From Vibrio penaeicida (lineage in GTDB: Bacteria; Pseudomonadota; Gammaproteobacteria; Enterobacterales; Vibrionaceae), in the NCBI RefSeq assembly GCF_030689305.1, contig NZ_JAUYVM010000002.1, forward strand, positions 310,001 to 374,000: a DNA stretch of 64,000 bases, written 5' to 3'. Made by a program: the position numbers and the translations under genes. The notes beneath the pieces were generated by a model. It was given only the letters and a program-made list of their open reading frames with translations, had not been told where the DNA came from and made no database searches. This document shows positions 28,661-37,745 of this stretch, piece by piece; within the stretch, counting starts at the first letter, position 1, and every line of letters begins with the position of its first letter.

Positions 28661-30492
28661 TGTCTCAGACGTTCGATTCCGGTTCCTTCCTTAATACCGT
28701 TACCAGTCAACCCGGCGTATACAGAATGTATAACGCCGAGTCGACGGTAATTTATGTCGGTAAAGCCAAAGATCTTAAGAAACGCCTCTCAAGCTATTTT
28801 CGCAAAAAAGTCGATAACGAAAAGACGCGTGCGTTAGTCAGTCACATTGACAAAATAGACGTCACAGTTACTCACACCGAGACTGAAGCGCTCATCTTAG
28901 AGCACAACTATATAAAGCAGTATCTTCCCAAGTACAACGTGCTACTCAGGGATGATAAGTCCTATCCATACATCTTTTTAAGTGGGCATAAGCACTCTCG
29001 CATATCAATGCACCGAGGATCTAAAAAGCGAAAAGGCGAGTATTTTGGTCCTTACCCAGATTCTGGTGCCGTTCGAGAAACATTACACCTGATCCAAAAG
29101 ATTTTCCCTGTTAGGCAATGTGAAGATACGGTATACAGCAATCGAACAAGACCATGCTTGATGTACCAAATTGGTCGTTGTGCTGCGCCTTGTGTATCCA
29201 GCATCATTTCCGATGAAGAATACGCAGAGATCGTCAATTATGTGCGTCTTTTCTTGCACGGAAAAGACAAGCAGGTTGTCGAAACCCTTGTTTCCAAAAT
29301 GGAAAAAGCCAGCATGGAATTACGGTTTGAAGATGCAGCGACACTTCGTGACCAGATCCAAGCTATCCGACGCGTGCAAGAGCAACAATTTGTATCTGAA
29401 GACTCAATGGATGATTTGGATATACTTGGTTTTGCACAAGAGAATGGCGTTGCGTGTATTCACATTTTAATGGTGCGCCAAGGCAAGGTGTTGGGGAGTC
29501 GTAGTCATTTTCCAAAAATCCCGAAGAATACCGACAGGCATGAAGTTTTCCATAGCTTTTTGAGCCAATATTACTTGAGCCATAACGAGGCGAGAACCAT
29601 CCCGTCACGTCTTATCTTGGATCAAGATTTATTTGAAGATGCAGAGCCTTTCCAAGATATATTGTCGGAGATTGCAGGCAGAAAAATTACCATTCAAACC
29701 AATCCAAAAGGGACGAGAGCTCGTTACTTGAAGTTGGCTAATACCAATGCACTCACGGCAATTACGACCAAAATCAACCACAAGATGACCATCAACCAGC
29801 GTGTAAAAGCGCTGCAAGAACATCTTGGCATGGATTCTATTCAACGTATGGAGTGTTTTGATATCAGCCATACAATGGGGGAGAGTACCATTGCCTCTTG
29901 CGTTGTCTTCAATCGAGAAGGACCCGTGAAGCAAGAATACCGCCGTTATAACATTGAAGGGATAACCGGCGGCGATGATTATGCTGCAATGGGGCAAGTG
30001 CTTGAACGCCGTTATTCAAAGCAACTGGATGTGGAGAAAATTCCCGATATTATCTTTATCGATGGGGGTAAAGGGCAGCTTAATCGTGCGCACGAAATTA
30101 TTTCACAACATTGGGACGATTGGCCTAAGCGCCCAAGGCTCATTGGTATAGCAAAGGGGATAACGCGTAAACCTGGTTTAGAAACCATGATTACGACCGA
30201 TGGCGATGAATTTAACATGGCGACGGATGAACCAGCGTTACACCTTATTCAACACATACGAGACGAAAGCCACAACCATGCCATTGCTGGTCACAGAGCC
30301 AAGCGTGGAAAAACCAGAAGAACCAGTGCACTTGAAGGAATTGAAGGTGTTGGACCCAAACGACGCCAAGCATTGCTCAAATACATGGGTGGATTACAGG
30401 AGCTCAAGCGTGCAAGTGTTGAAGAAATAGCCAAAGTTCCTGGTATTAGCCTTTCTTTGGCAGAAAACATTCATCAAGCATTGAAACAATAA
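28660..30492 (+). CDS. uvrC: UvrABC system protein C
   Basis: This 610-aa excinuclease subunit makes the dual incisions in nucleotide excision repair with UvrB. The GIY-YIG nuclease domain is at residues 10-90 ([29 protein letters not shown]). The cysteine-bearing region is [15 protein letters not shown], the UVR domain that binds UvrB lies at about 200-240, and the RNase H-like endonuclease is at about 370-530 ([37 protein letters not shown]). A C-terminal HhH pair ([34 protein letters not shown]) completes it. The start is GTG 28660, overlapping the varA stop by one base. Confidence 0.96.
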   Translation: MSQTFDSGSFLNTVTSQPGVYRMYNAESTVIYVGKAKDLKKRLSSYFRKKVDNEKTRALVSHIDKIDVTVTHTETEALILEHNYIKQYLPKYNVLLRDDKSYPYIFLSGHKHSRISMHRGSKKRKGEYFGPYPDSGAVRETLHLIQKIFPVRQCEDTVYSNRTRPCLMYQIGRCAAPCVSSIISDEEYAEIVNYVRLFLHGKDKQVVETLVSKMEKASMELRFEDAATLRDQIQAIRRVQEQQFVSEDSMDDLDILGFAQENGVACIHILMVRQGKVLGSRSHFPKIPKNTDRHEVFHSFLSQYYLSHNEARTIPSRLILDQDLFEDAEPFQDILSEIAGRKITIQTNPKGTRARYLKLANTNALTAITTKINHKMTINQRVKALQEHLGMDSIQRMECFDISHTMGESTIASCVVFNREGPVKQEYRRYNIEGITGGDDYAAMGQVLERRYSKQLDVEKIPDIIFIDGGKGQLNRAHEIISQHWDDWPKRPRLIGIAKGITRKPGLETMITTDGDEFNMATDEPALHLIQHIRDESHNHAIAGHRAKRGKTRRTSALEGIEGVGPKRRQALLKYMGGLQELKRASVEEIAKVPGISLSLAENIHQALKQ

Positions 30493-30542
30493 CCGTTTTG
30501 ACGCACCATTAAGCGCGCAATGTCTAAGAGCCTAAAATATAT

Positions 30543-31100
30543 ATGCGTTTTACCATACCGAACATTCTTACCTTACTTCGATTAGTACTGATTCCTGTAT
30601 TTGTCATTGTGTTTTATATCCCTGCATCGTGGGCCCCTTTTGCTGCGGCAATGGTGTTTTGGGTTGCTGGGTTCACCGATTGGCTTGATGGCATGCTGGC
30701 TCGTAAGCTAGGGCAAACTTCGCGTTTTGGAGCGTTCTTAGATCCTGTTGCCGACAAAGTGATGGTGGCGACCGCGCTCATTCTCATCACAGAGTATTAC
30801 GCAACGTGGTGGATCACTATTCCGGCGATTACCATGATTGCTCGAGAAATTATCATTTCAGCGCTACGCGAGTGGATGGCAGAAATAGGTAAACGTTCAA
30901 GTGTGGCTGTTTCTTGGGTTGGTAAAGTGAAAACGTTAGCGCAAATGTTTGCTCTATGGGTTCTCATTTGGCGCTATGACGACTGGATGGTATGGCTAGG
31001 TTATGCTGCTTTGTACCTTGCGACAATCCTAACCTATTGGTCAATGATGCAGTATTTAGCTGCAGCAAAAGACGACTTACTAGACGAGAAGCATCAATAG
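30543..31100 (+). CDS. pgsA: CDP-diacylglycerol-glycerol-3-phosphate 3-phosphatidyltransferase
   Basis: This 185-aa inner-membrane enzyme makes phosphatidylglycerophosphate from CDP-diacylglycerol and glycerol-3-phosphate, the committed step to phosphatidylglycerol and cardiolipin. The CDP-alcohol phosphatidyltransferase motif DG-x2-AR-x8-G-x3-D-x3-D is complete in [27 protein letters not shown]. Four or more hydrophobic segments are visible. It is the third gene of varA-uvrC-pgsA, matching uvrY-uvrC-pgsA order in E. coli. Confidence 0.95.
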   Translation: MRFTIPNILTLLRLVLIPVFVIVFYIPASWAPFAAAMVFWVAGFTDWLDGMLARKLGQTSRFGAFLDPVADKVMVATALILITEYYATWWITIPAITMIAREIIISALREWMAEIGKRSSVAVSWVGKVKTLAQMFALWVLIWRYDDWMVWLGYAALYLATILTYWSMMQYLAAAKDDLLDEKHQ

Positions 31101-31152
31101 AGTTCAATTGAATAATCGATGGTCGAAAGTCGGGCTATAAAAAGATTCAAAG

Positions 31153-31182
31153 AAAAAGCGGATGATTAATCCGCTTTTTTAA
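31153..31182. terminator. Bidirectional terminator between pgsA and the GGDEF gene
   Basis: A perfect 11-bp stem, AAAAAGCGGAT / ATCCGCTTTTT, with a 5-nt loop and T/A runs on both sides. It overlaps the stop codon of the minus-strand GGDEF gene. Confidence 0.85.
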
Positions 31183-33229
31183 TTTGTGATACTGCAAACT
31201 GATTTCTTCCACTGCGTTTGGCGTGATAGAGAGCCGTGTCGGCGTGATGTAACGAATCAGAAAGGCTTACGTCTGAAGCACTGTGAAAAAAGTGTGCTAC
31301 ACCAATAGAGAGCGAAACACGATCAGCGCAGTAGGAATGTTTATTCGGTATTTTCAATTCATACAAAGAGTGTTGTATGTTCTGAACCGTTTGAGCCACA
31401 GAGTCTACGTTTTGATTAGGAATAACGGCAACAAACTCATCGCCGCCGTAGCGATAACATTTGGCATCTAGTAGCTCACAATTTCCCTTTATCAACTGCG
31501 TGATCGCCACCAAGACTTTATCCCCTTCAACATGACCGTAGTAATCATTTAGCTGTTTATAACAATCAATGTCGATCATCACGATGCTGTACTCAGAGAT
31601 ATTCTGCTTTTGCAGATCAAGATAGTGGGCATCAAGCGATTGGCGATTCCAAAGCCTTGTTAAGTGATCCGTCTGAGAAAGTAACGTTAGCTTTCTTCGG
31701 TTTATCTGGTTCTCAAGCGCAATTGAAAGATAGTTTGTTAGCTGGAGAAAAAGCTCATACTGATAAGTTTGATACGCATAACAATCACCAGCTTGGATAG
31801 TAAATATCGCGTTTACTTCACCGTTTATGGTAATAGGGGCGAATAACAGCGAGTTTTTGTTTCCGTGTTTTGCCGAGTTGCCTAACATGGCGACTTTTTT
31901 ATCTACGGTCATATCATTGAAGTAGAGAGGGCACTTGTTTTTCCCGCAGTACTCGAAGAATGTTGCCTGCTCTGAGAAGTCGATGTAATGCGAATCTTTT
32001 ATTTCGCTATCTTCATAGTAATGCTCTACGAAGATACGATTGCGTTTTGGTTGATAAAAACCAATGGCTAACGTGCCGACTTTAAATAAGCCTTTTAGGT
32101 CTGCTACCAGTTGAAAGATAACATCTTTGAAATTGTCGCATGTACTGAGGTATTGCCCAATTCTATTGATTAAACGAAGGTTTTTATTGATGTCTTGTGC
32201 TGATTCTAATGCCAGCCTATCCATATTTAGCTGATAGATCTGGCTTAAATAGTCACGTTCTCGTGATATCGCTGATTCACGAGATTTTTGAAGTGATGCA
32301 AACATCAATTGATAGTGCTGATCTCGTTCTTCGCCAGATGGCATTTGTTCAACTCGAGACAACAAGATGTGATTGAATTTATCAATCAGCTTGTTGGCAC
32401 CAATCTCTCTTGCTAGTGAAAGCCCGTTTTCTAAATGATTGTCTAGTTCATCCCAATTGGATTGAGTAAGCAAAAGCTCACAATAATCTAAAGTCATCTC
32501 AGACAAATAGTAATCGTTTTTGCATTGTTTGATGGCTTCTATTGCAAGGTCGAGCTGTTGCTTCGCTAGTTCCACTTCATTAATTGATATGTAGTACTTT
32601 GCTTTTCTTTGATAGTAAAAACTGAGGTATCGGACATTTCCAGAAGCATGAGTTTCAATGATATCGAAAATGGATTTAGCTTCTTCGTATTGCTTCAATT
32701 CGATATGAGATCCCGCCAAATTAATGTAGGAAATCAGTGAAAATTGAAATTCATCCTCTTTCAGGCCTTTAATGGCGTCAGTAAAATATTTTATTGCATT
32801 CTGGTGTTGTCCTACTGCAGCAAATAGATCACCAATGTTGTTTTTAACTAGAGATACTAGGCGCTTGTCACCGTATTTATGGATCCTTTCTGCTTTTGTC
32901 AGAAATTCACTGGCATGAGAGTGATCACCTAGTAACCCGAAAATGGTCCCAATATTGAAGTAGGCAATAAGAAGAAGGTAATGCTGTTGGTGGGTTTGGC
33001 ATAGGGATACACAATCAAAAAATTCCTTTAGCGCAGGAATTAATTTACCACCTCGATAAAGTGTGTAGGCGCTAAAAAAAGATTGATACTCTACTGGAAT
33101 AGAATGACCGTACTTTTCTGATAACTCGCGAATTTTTTGCTGCCGTTCTATCACTTCTTCTGCTGAGGCAGAGGTGAAAACATTGCGCACGCGTTGCAGC
33201 AGATCCGTTTGCCATTGCGAGTTATTCAT
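31166..33229 (-). CDS. TPR-GAF-GGDEF diguanylate cyclase
   Basis: This 687-aa protein without signal peptide or membrane segments is predicted to make c-di-GMP. The N-terminal half (about 30-310) has tetratricopeptide-like repeats (AYFNIGTIFGLLGDHSHASEFLTKAERI; VKNNIGDLFAAVGQHQNAIKYFTDAI; YINLAGSHIELKQYEEAKSIF). A GAF-like domain lies at about 355-500. The GGDEF domain follows (TDHLTRLWNRQSL, VMIDIDCYKQLNDYYGHVEGDKVL, CYRYGGDEFVAVIP), with the catalytic site intact. The RxxD inhibitory site is absent, so product feedback at the I-site is unlikely. It is inserted on the opposite strand between pgsA and the tRNA cluster, which are adjacent in E. coli. Confidence 0.9.
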   Translation of the reverse strand: MNNSQWQTDLLQRVRNVFTSASAEEVIERQQKIRELSEKYGHSIPVEYQSFFSAYTLYRGGKLIPALKEFFDCVSLCQTHQQHYLLLIAYFNIGTIFGLLGDHSHASEFLTKAERIHKYGDKRLVSLVKNNIGDLFAAVGQHQNAIKYFTDAIKGLKEDEFQFSLISYINLAGSHIELKQYEEAKSIFDIIETHASGNVRYLSFYYQRKAKYYISINEVELAKQQLDLAIEAIKQCKNDYYLSEMTLDYCELLLTQSNWDELDNHLENGLSLAREIGANKLIDKFNHILLSRVEQMPSGEERDQHYQLMFASLQKSRESAISRERDYLSQIYQLNMDRLALESAQDINKNLRLINRIGQYLSTCDNFKDVIFQLVADLKGLFKVGTLAIGFYQPKRNRIFVEHYYEDSEIKDSHYIDFSEQATFFEYCGKNKCPLYFNDMTVDKKVAMLGNSAKHGNKNSLLFAPITINGEVNAIFTIQAGDCYAYQTYQYELFLQLTNYLSIALENQINRRKLTLLSQTDHLTRLWNRQSLDAHYLDLQKQNISEYSIVMIDIDCYKQLNDYYGHVEGDKVLVAITQLIKGNCELLDAKCYRYGGDEFVAVIPNQNVDSVAQTVQNIQHSLYELKIPNKHSYCADRVSLSIGVAHFFHSASDVSLSDSLHHADTALYHAKRSGRNQFAVSQIKKAD

Positions 33230-33583
33230 TGACGGTCCCTATCATAATAAGGCGCAGATTATAGCACCTCGTACTTTTAAAAATATAAGATTGGTCGAAA
33301 AACTCACAATTAATACTTGGCTAATGAGCTGATTGATGAATTCACCATTATAGACGGGGAGAAGGCTCCTATTCTCGGTGTTATCGCTTGTTGATGTTGC
33401 GCGGTTTCGCCGAGTTTATACCCTGCATCAATCTTATCTCTTTGCCTTCGATACAGGGGCGCAAACTGCTTGAAGAATAATCTCGAAAGGTCAACAGAGC
33501 CTAGCTATACGATGATTAAAATGACTGTTTTGCGTGTTTTGACTGGAAAATAGCCAAGCGAATCAAAAAACTAAAAAATACAG
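33230..33583. other. Intergenic region between the GGDEF gene and the tRNA promoter
   Basis: About 350 bp with no credible gene. It presumably holds the leftward promoter of the GGDEF gene. No repeat family or terminator was recognised. Confidence 0.55.
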
Positions 33584-33611
33584 TTGACGCTCTCGCGGGA
33601 ATGCGTAGAAT
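33584..33611 (+). promoter_or_regulatory. Sigma-70 promoter of the tRNA cluster
   Basis: TTGACG (33584-33589) and TAGAAT (33606-33611) are separated by 16 bp and followed by a GC-rich discriminator (GCCTCCCCG), as in stringently controlled stable-RNA promoters. The first tRNA begins about 50 nt downstream. Confidence 0.8.
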
Positions 33612-33662
33612 GCCTCCCCGTACTCAAGAGGAACTGATTTAAGTTCTTCGGATTGAGTTGAA

Positions 33663-33736
33663 GGCGCGTTGGCAGAGTGGCTATGCAGCGGATTGCAAAT
33701 CCGTGGACCTCGGTTCGACTCCGGGACGCGCCTCCA
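33663..33736 (+). tRNA. tRNA-Cys (GCA)
   Basis: A 74-nt cloverleaf with encoded CCA. The acceptor stem is GGCGCGT / ACGCGCC, the anticodon GCA sits in GGATTGCAAATCC, and the T-arm is CTCGGTTCGACTCCGGG. It corresponds to cysT in the pgsA-linked tRNA cluster of E. coli. Confidence 0.95.
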
Positions 33737-33739
33737 TTT

Positions 33740-33815
33740 GCGACACTAGCTCAGCTGGTAGAGCGCAACCTTGCCAAGGTTGAGGTCACGAGTTCGAACC
33801 TCGTGTGTCGCTCCA
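33740..33815 (+). tRNA. tRNA-Gly (GCC)
   Basis: A 76-nt cloverleaf with encoded CCA. The acceptor stem is GCGACAC / GTGTCGC, the anticodon arm is CCTTGCCAAGG (GCC), and the T-arm is CACGAGTTCGAACCTCGTG. It lies 3 nt after tRNA-Cys. It is the intact parent of the two broken copies downstream. Confidence 0.95.
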
Positions 33816-33860
33816 AATTTTGTTTGATGATACTTCATCAAATTGTGATGCAAGGTGTTC

Positions 33861-33919
33861 CCTTGCCAAGGTTGAGGTCATGCCTAAGCCTTGAAGATCG
33901 GGAACCTCGTGTGTCGCTA
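33861..33919 (+). pseudogene. Truncated tRNA-Gly copy with T-arm insertion
   Basis: From CCTTGCCAAGG through the variable region and again from GAACCTCGTGTGTCGCT to the 3' end, it matches tRNA-Gly exactly. The 5' half is missing or unrecognisable, and the T-loop GTTC is replaced by an insertion ending GCCTTGAAGATCGG. The CCA is ACA. It cannot fold as a tRNA. Confidence 0.75.
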
Positions 33920-33985
33920 CAAATTAAAATGGTATGGCTTTACTGCGATATCAGGATGGTGTCTCCATCACAATGAATATTGTGT

Positions 33986-34072
33986 GCCCTGGTGGTGGAA
34001 TTGGTAGACACAAGGGATTTAAAATCCCTCGGCGTTCGCGCTGTGCCGGTTCAAGTCCGGCCCGGGGCACCA
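33986..34072 (+). tRNA. tRNA-Leu (TAA)
   Basis: An 87-nt class II tRNA with encoded CCA. The acceptor stem is GCCCTGG / CCGGGGC, the anticodon TAA sits in GGGATTTAAAATCCC, a long variable arm (CGGCGTTCGCGCTG) is present, and the T-arm is GCCGGTTCAAGTCCGGC. It corresponds to leuZ of the pgsA-linked cluster. Confidence 0.95.
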
Positions 34073-34087
34073 TCTCTCGAATATTAT

Positions 34088-34176
34088 GCGACACTAGTTC
34101 AGCTGGTAGAGCGCAACCTTGCCAGGTTGAGGTCACGATTACGCCTTGAAGATCGGGAACCTTGTGTGTCGCTCCA
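34088..34176 (+). pseudogene. Disrupted tRNA-Gly copy with T-loop insertion
   Basis: Nearly the full tRNA-Gly is present, with the same acceptor stem and terminal CCA. One base of the anticodon arm is lost (CCTTGCCAGG instead of CCTTGCCAAGG). The T-loop GTTC is replaced by about 18 nt ending GCCTTGAAGATCGG, the same insertion as in the copy at 33861. It is unlikely to be charged. Confidence 0.8.
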
Positions 34177-34184
34177 AAATTCTG

Positions 34185-34220
34185 AAATCTCGACAGAAAT
34201 GTCGAGATTTTTTCGTTTTT
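34185..34220 (+). terminator. Terminator of the tRNA cluster
   Basis: A perfect 11-bp stem, AAATCTCGACA / TGTCGAGATTT, with a GAAA tetraloop is followed by TTTCGTTTTT. It closes the Cys-Gly-Leu tRNA transcript. Confidence 0.92.
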
Positions 34221-34323
34221 AACCACCTAAACTTTTAAGCTCCAATACAACTAAAAAAACAAGCCAGTCGCTTGGTTTCTTGTATGTAGCACGCGGAGCA
34301 CAGTACGAATTATCAATCTGATT

Positions 34324-35181
34324 TTAGGTTAGTGAAACAGGGTTGTTCTGACCGAAATGGCGTTGATACATAGCCATAAAATCTTCACGAATCAGCTGTT
34401 CAATTTCAAATGCACGATCTGTTGGGCAAAAAAGCATGAAATGAACAATTTGTTCGCCAGTATTCGCGCTAGAAACGGATATATGCGGTTCTGCACCAGG
34501 TAAATCGACGCCGGCATGACGTTCAATGACAACGTTGTATCGTTTAGCGACATCAATAAAGTCTTCGCAGTGGTCATCAATTTTTGCCAAGAGGCTAGGG
34601 AACATAGGGTATAGGTTACGAAACTCCCCAACCACAATATTGAAACTGTGATAAACGTAGCGTTTCATAAAGTTTAGATTTTTCACGGGAACACTGAAAA
34701 ACATACTGTTTGGTAGTGTTGCTGTTTTTCCAGTGTAGTTATAGTTACCGTGGTGCAAATCAATTTCTTGAATCACTGTTGCCATCAAATTGTGCTCAAT
34801 TACTTCCCCGCAAAGGTTACCAACCTCAATCCAATCTCCAATTCTAAATGAACGAGAGCTCGCCCTTTGAATCGATCCTGTAAAGCACAGAATAATTTCT
34901 TTAGATGCGACAACAACAGCTACAGCAATTGCGGTAAGTGACAGTGCAAATTCACTGATTTCAGATTGCCATAATAAAAATAGCGTAATAATAATGACTG
35001 AAAACGCGCTGTTTTTGGTGCGAGAGATCCATTTTCTTTGGTCTTCAGTGAGGAAATTGACGTCACCTCGGATCAAAGAAATGATGATTCTTCTAACCAG
35101 TACAATGAGCAAAATCAGCAGTGCACTTGATATGAGTTTATTTTCTGCAAGAAAGCCGACAGCTTGATTCAAGACTTCCAT
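34324..35181 (-). CDS. MscS family mechanosensitive ion channel
   Basis: This 285-aa inner-membrane protein has two or three N-terminal helices, then a pore-like helix AIAVAVVVASKEIILCFTGSIQRASSRSFRIGDWIEVGNLCGEV, the conserved junction into the beta domain of MscS channels. The soluble C-terminal vestibule covers about 150-280. It is likely to release osmolytes under hypo-osmotic stress, although small MscS homologues can have other gating. AGGAGAAATTTAATG gives a good ribosome site. It is monocistronic. Confidence 0.88.
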   Translation of the reverse strand: MEVLNQAVGFLAENKLISSALLILLIVLVRRIIISLIRGDVNFLTEDQRKWISRTKNSAFSVIIITLFLLWQSEISEFALSLTAIAVAVVVASKEIILCFTGSIQRASSRSFRIGDWIEVGNLCGEVIEHNLMATVIQEIDLHHGNYNYTGKTATLPNSMFFSVPVKNLNFMKRYVYHSFNIVVGEFRNLYPMFPSLLAKIDDHCEDFIDVAKRYNVVIERHAGVDLPGAEPHISVSSANTGEQIVHFMLFCPTDRAFEIEQLIREDFMAMYQRHFGQNNPVSLT

Positions 35182-35229
35182 TAAATTTCTCCTGCTATGC
35201 GCCTTCTTTATGAGTTCACTTCTTTTATA

Positions 35230-35263
35230 CTCAGCCCAAGCCTCAAATGAGGTTTGGGCTGAG
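35230..35263 (-). terminator. Strong hairpin downstream of the YdcF-like operon
   Basis: CTCAGCCCAA-G-CCTC / GAGG-T-TTGGGCTGAG forms a 14- to 15-bp stem with a 4-nt loop. It lies 20 nt after the stop of the leftward YdcF-like gene. The following T-run is poor, so termination may be weak or Rho-assisted. Confidence 0.5.
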
Positions 35264-35283
35264 TTGTGATTATCACTTTTTTA

Positions 35284-35922
35284 TTAAGAAAAAGAAGGTC
35301 GCGCTTTTATATTCTGATAAGCAAGCATAACCCCATCTGGGATGTCTTGTTCGATCTGGTATCCCTTTTCAGGGTAAGTTTGCAAACGCTCAAAATCTCC
35401 GAGCATGGTTTCGATAACTAAATTGGAGGGTATCGTATCGGTGAAGTAGTCTGAAAACTTGCCTCCAGACGATGTGACGTTCACCTCTACGTATGGCAAG
35501 TCCCATTGTTTCTTGAACGTCGCGTAAGCACGTCTTTCCATGTAAGGCTTTTGAACCAACAAAACCCGGTCTGGGGAAAAATCAATTTCTCTAAACAAAT
35601 TGGCAGTGAAAACCACATTCTCACCTGAATTGGTGGCGTGTGTTTCTAGTAATATATCTTCTGAGGGAACGCCCATTTGCTTAGCGATTTCTGCAAAATG
35701 TTCTGCTTCACTGAGATCAAATAAGCCTTCAGTTAAGCGACCTTGTGCTCCGGAAAACACCAATTTTGGAGCGATGCCTTTCACATAGAGGCTAGCCGCG
35801 TATTCCGCCACTCTTTCATCATTGCTACACATACAAAATATGCAATCTGCATTTTCAATACGTTGGTGCATTTGCATGTAATGCCAAACAGTTTCTATAT
35901 CTTGATATAGCCGGGTTGCCAT
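35284..35922 (-). CDS. YdcF/ElyC family (DUF218) protein
   Basis: This 212-aa DUF218 protein matches the family that includes YdcF, SanA and ElyC: CIFCMCSNDERVAEYAASLYVKGIAPKLVFSGAQG..., then ILLETHATNSGENVVFTANL and VLLVQKPYMERRAYATFKKQW. It has no membrane segment, like E. coli YdcF, which binds S-adenosylmethionine. The biochemical role is unknown. It follows the YeeZ-like gene closely on the same strand and has a good AGGAG ribosome site. Confidence 0.85.
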   Translation of the reverse strand: MATRLYQDIETVWHYMQMHQRIENADCIFCMCSNDERVAEYAASLYVKGIAPKLVFSGAQGRLTEGLFDLSEAEHFAEIAKQMGVPSEDILLETHATNSGENVVFTANLFREIDFSPDRVLLVQKPYMERRAYATFKKQWDLPYVEVNVTSSGGKFSDYFTDTIPSNLVIETMLGDFERLQTYPEKGYQIEQDIPDGVMLAYQNIKARPSFS

Positions 35923-35930
35923 AAACTCTC

Positions 35931-36770
35931 CTATAGCGCATCTAAAGTACTCGGATAGAGGTACTGATAGCCCAAAGAAATCAATTTGTCCGTCACGATC
36001 ATTTTACCGGGTTGGTCTACCACGGGTGGTAATGAAAGGACACTATCTGAACTCACAGATTCAATGGCTCGTTGATAGTACTCCGCTTTACTCACGGTTG
36101 ACGGGCTGGTTGCGTTGACAACGGTATTTTGGAGATTGGTCACAGCGAAAGCGACGACGCCAACAGCATCATCCTGATGCAGCATATTGGCGGGAGCAGA
36201 AGAACTGACCGATTTTAACCTCGCGGCAAAACGGGATGGGTGTCTATCTGCGCCAACCAAACCACTGCATCGAACCACAACGTAGTCCAAGCCAGAATCT
36301 ATAATGGCTTGCTCAGCTTTCAACATGATGACAGCTTTTTCAGAAAATGCGTTATTTTCAAGTGCAATGGAAAGAGAAGCGCACGCTTCATTCATTTTGG
36401 TTGGTTGTTCAGGATAAACTGTCGTGGAGCTGACTTTTACTATTTTCTTAACACCAGCGTCGGTTGCGGCTTTAACCATAGCTTGCCAGTGATTCAAATA
36501 ATGCAGACCGTTTCCTTTGCGAAAGCCGGGTGGAAATGCACCTATCAAAACGTCAATGTCATGGTTTTTCAGGTGTTGGGTGAGCTGGTTAGCGCATTCC
36601 TGTTCATTTTCAGACAAGCGGAACAGAAACGTTTCAATGGCTTCCTGCCTAAGTTGCTCACAACCTTCGAGGGTTGTTTTACTTGCAATAACCTCGTGAC
36701 CGGCTTCTTTCAGCAATTTGGCTAGGGGAAGTCCTAGCCAGCCTGCGCCTACAATGGCGATTTTTCTCAT
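35931..36770 (-). CDS. YeeZ-like NAD(P)-binding epimerase/reductase
   Basis: This 279-aa extended-SDR protein resembles E. coli YeeZ. The cofactor motif GAGWLGLPLA (residues 8-17), SKTTLEGCEQLR, the catalytic-region VSSTTVYPEQPTKMNE, GLVGADRHPSRFA and the C-terminal LISLGYQYLYPSTLDAL match that protein block by block. It probably acts on a nucleotide sugar or similar metabolite, but no substrate is established. It lies between a TIGR02647-type small gene and a YdcF-like gene in a three-gene leftward operon. Confidence 0.82.
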   Translation of the reverse strand: MRKIAIVGAGWLGLPLAKLLKEAGHEVIASKTTLEGCEQLRQEAIETFLFRLSENEQECANQLTQHLKNHDIDVLIGAFPPGFRKGNGLHYLNHWQAMVKAATDAGVKKIVKVSSTTVYPEQPTKMNEACASLSIALENNAFSEKAVIMLKAEQAIIDSGLDYVVVRCSGLVGADRHPSRFAARLKSVSSSAPANMLHQDDAVGVVAFAVTNLQNTVVNATSPSTVSKAEYYQRAIESVSSDSVLSLPPVVDQPGKMIVTDKLISLGYQYLYPSTLDAL

Positions 36771-36772
36771 GC

Positions 36773-37015
36773 TTAAGCACCTGCAGTGCTTAAAACGCGA
36801 AGGACTTTGTCGGCGTGTTCAGCCACTTCGATACCTTCATCCGTTAAATAGCCACCATCGGCTTGTGTACATAGACCTTTCTCAAACAATCGCTGGACCG
36901 CTCCTTGTACCGACTCTGATGCGTCTTGATGAACTTTAATGCCAGTGGCTGAGCTACTGATATCGAATTGAAGAAGAAGGTTCAATTCGTCGAGATGATC
37001 TTGTGTGTATTTCAT
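36773..37015 (-). CDS. TIGR02647 family small protein
   Basis: This 80-aa soluble protein (MKYTQDHLDELNLLLQFD..., LFEKGLCTQADGGYLTDEGIEVAEHADKVLRVL) belongs to a conserved group of unknown function found in vibrios and other gammaproteobacteria. The second half looks like a small winged-helix fragment. A good AGAGG site precedes the ATG. It is the first gene of the operon leading to the YeeZ- and YdcF-like genes (3-nt gap). Function unknown. Confidence 0.8.
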   Translation of the reverse strand: MKYTQDHLDELNLLLQFDISSSATGIKVHQDASESVQGAVQRLFEKGLCTQADGGYLTDEGIEVAEHADKVLRVLSTAGA

Positions 37016-37234
37016 GGAACTACCTCTTAGCGATTAATCTGTTCTCACCTTAAAACGCTGATTAGGCATGTACAACCATGGGAATAAAGATCTGTTAGGT
37101 TGAATCAAATTGGTCGCAATGTAGACACATTATTTGTACTTGTTTTGCTTGTCAGATGGATTGTTCCGGTGGAGTTGATATTCGTTGCTAAGATATTCCA
37201 TATTCTTTGGTAGAGAAGCCGTTGAATCAAGCAT

Positions 37235-37254
37235 CTTGAAGTTACTTGGGTATA
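37235..37254 (-). repeat. Solo end of a Vibrio dispersed repeat
   Basis: Read on the minus strand, this is TATACCCAAGTAACTTCAAG, close to the sequence at 14607-14627 and to the ends of the element at 37633-37745. The rest of 37016-37390 holds no recognisable gene. Confidence 0.55.
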
Positions 37255-37390
37255 TAGAAGAATGTGTACTGTTCGAATTTAATTAGGTTAGTGACAAGCA
37301 AGTAGAAGAGCTCGTTAGGGAGCTCTTTGCCTCTGGCGTTATAGGGGAAACGCTAGGAATCTGCATGGTTAGATTCGATATTGTAGTGGT

Positions 37391-37615
37391 TTAGTACCAG
37401 ACCATACTTTCCGGAGTCATGACACCAGCAATTGTTTCTGTTGCACTGCCAACAAAGCCAGTGGTAACCCCTTCTTCTGGGTTAACACGCAAAGCAGGTT
37501 TAACAATCGCTTTTACGGGCTCTTTAAGCCAATTTTTGCTATCGCTAGAGGGCTCTGAACCCAAAGTGCTTTTTACTGATGGTCTAGCCAGATGATTTTG
37601 AAATTCCATACGCAA
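37391..37615 (-). CDS. Small hypothetical protein
   Basis: An open frame of 74 codons encoding a hydrophilic product (KNWLKEPVKAIVKPALRVNPEEGVTTGFVGSATETIAGVMTPESMVWY at the C-terminus, in part). AAGGA lies seven bases before a TTG at 37615; an ATG two codons later is too far from it for an ideal start. No family was recognised. The composition looks protein-like rather than random, and no longer frame competes here, but expression is unproven. Confidence 0.4.
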   Translation of the reverse strand: MRMEFQNHLARPSVKSTLGSEPSSDSKNWLKEPVKAIVKPALRVNPEEGVTTGFVGSATETIAGVMTPESMVWY

Positions 37616-37632
37616 AGTTCAATCCTTGTATC

Positions 37633-37745
37633 TTATACCCAAATAATCTCACCTTTGGGGTTCATAGTCTGTGTCACTTCGTTGTCGAAGAAATGAAACC
37701 GACTATGAGGCTCTGAATCCTATACCCTGAGGTTACTGGGTATAA
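37633..37745. repeat. 113-bp palindromic dispersed element
   Basis: TTATACCCAAATAATCTCA at the left and the near-complement TGAGGTTACTGGGTATAA at the right are inverted repeats. The interior contains a second inverted pair, TCATAGTC ... GACTATGA. It has no coding capacity. Its ends belong to the same family as 14607 and 37235. The remaining intergenic sequence to 38479 shows no gene or promoter I can identify. Confidence 0.65.

Noticed and set aside
33663..34176. Genomic island inserted at the tRNA cluster
   Set aside because: No integrase or foreign genes lie next to the tRNAs. The broken copies look like duplications rather than attachment sites.
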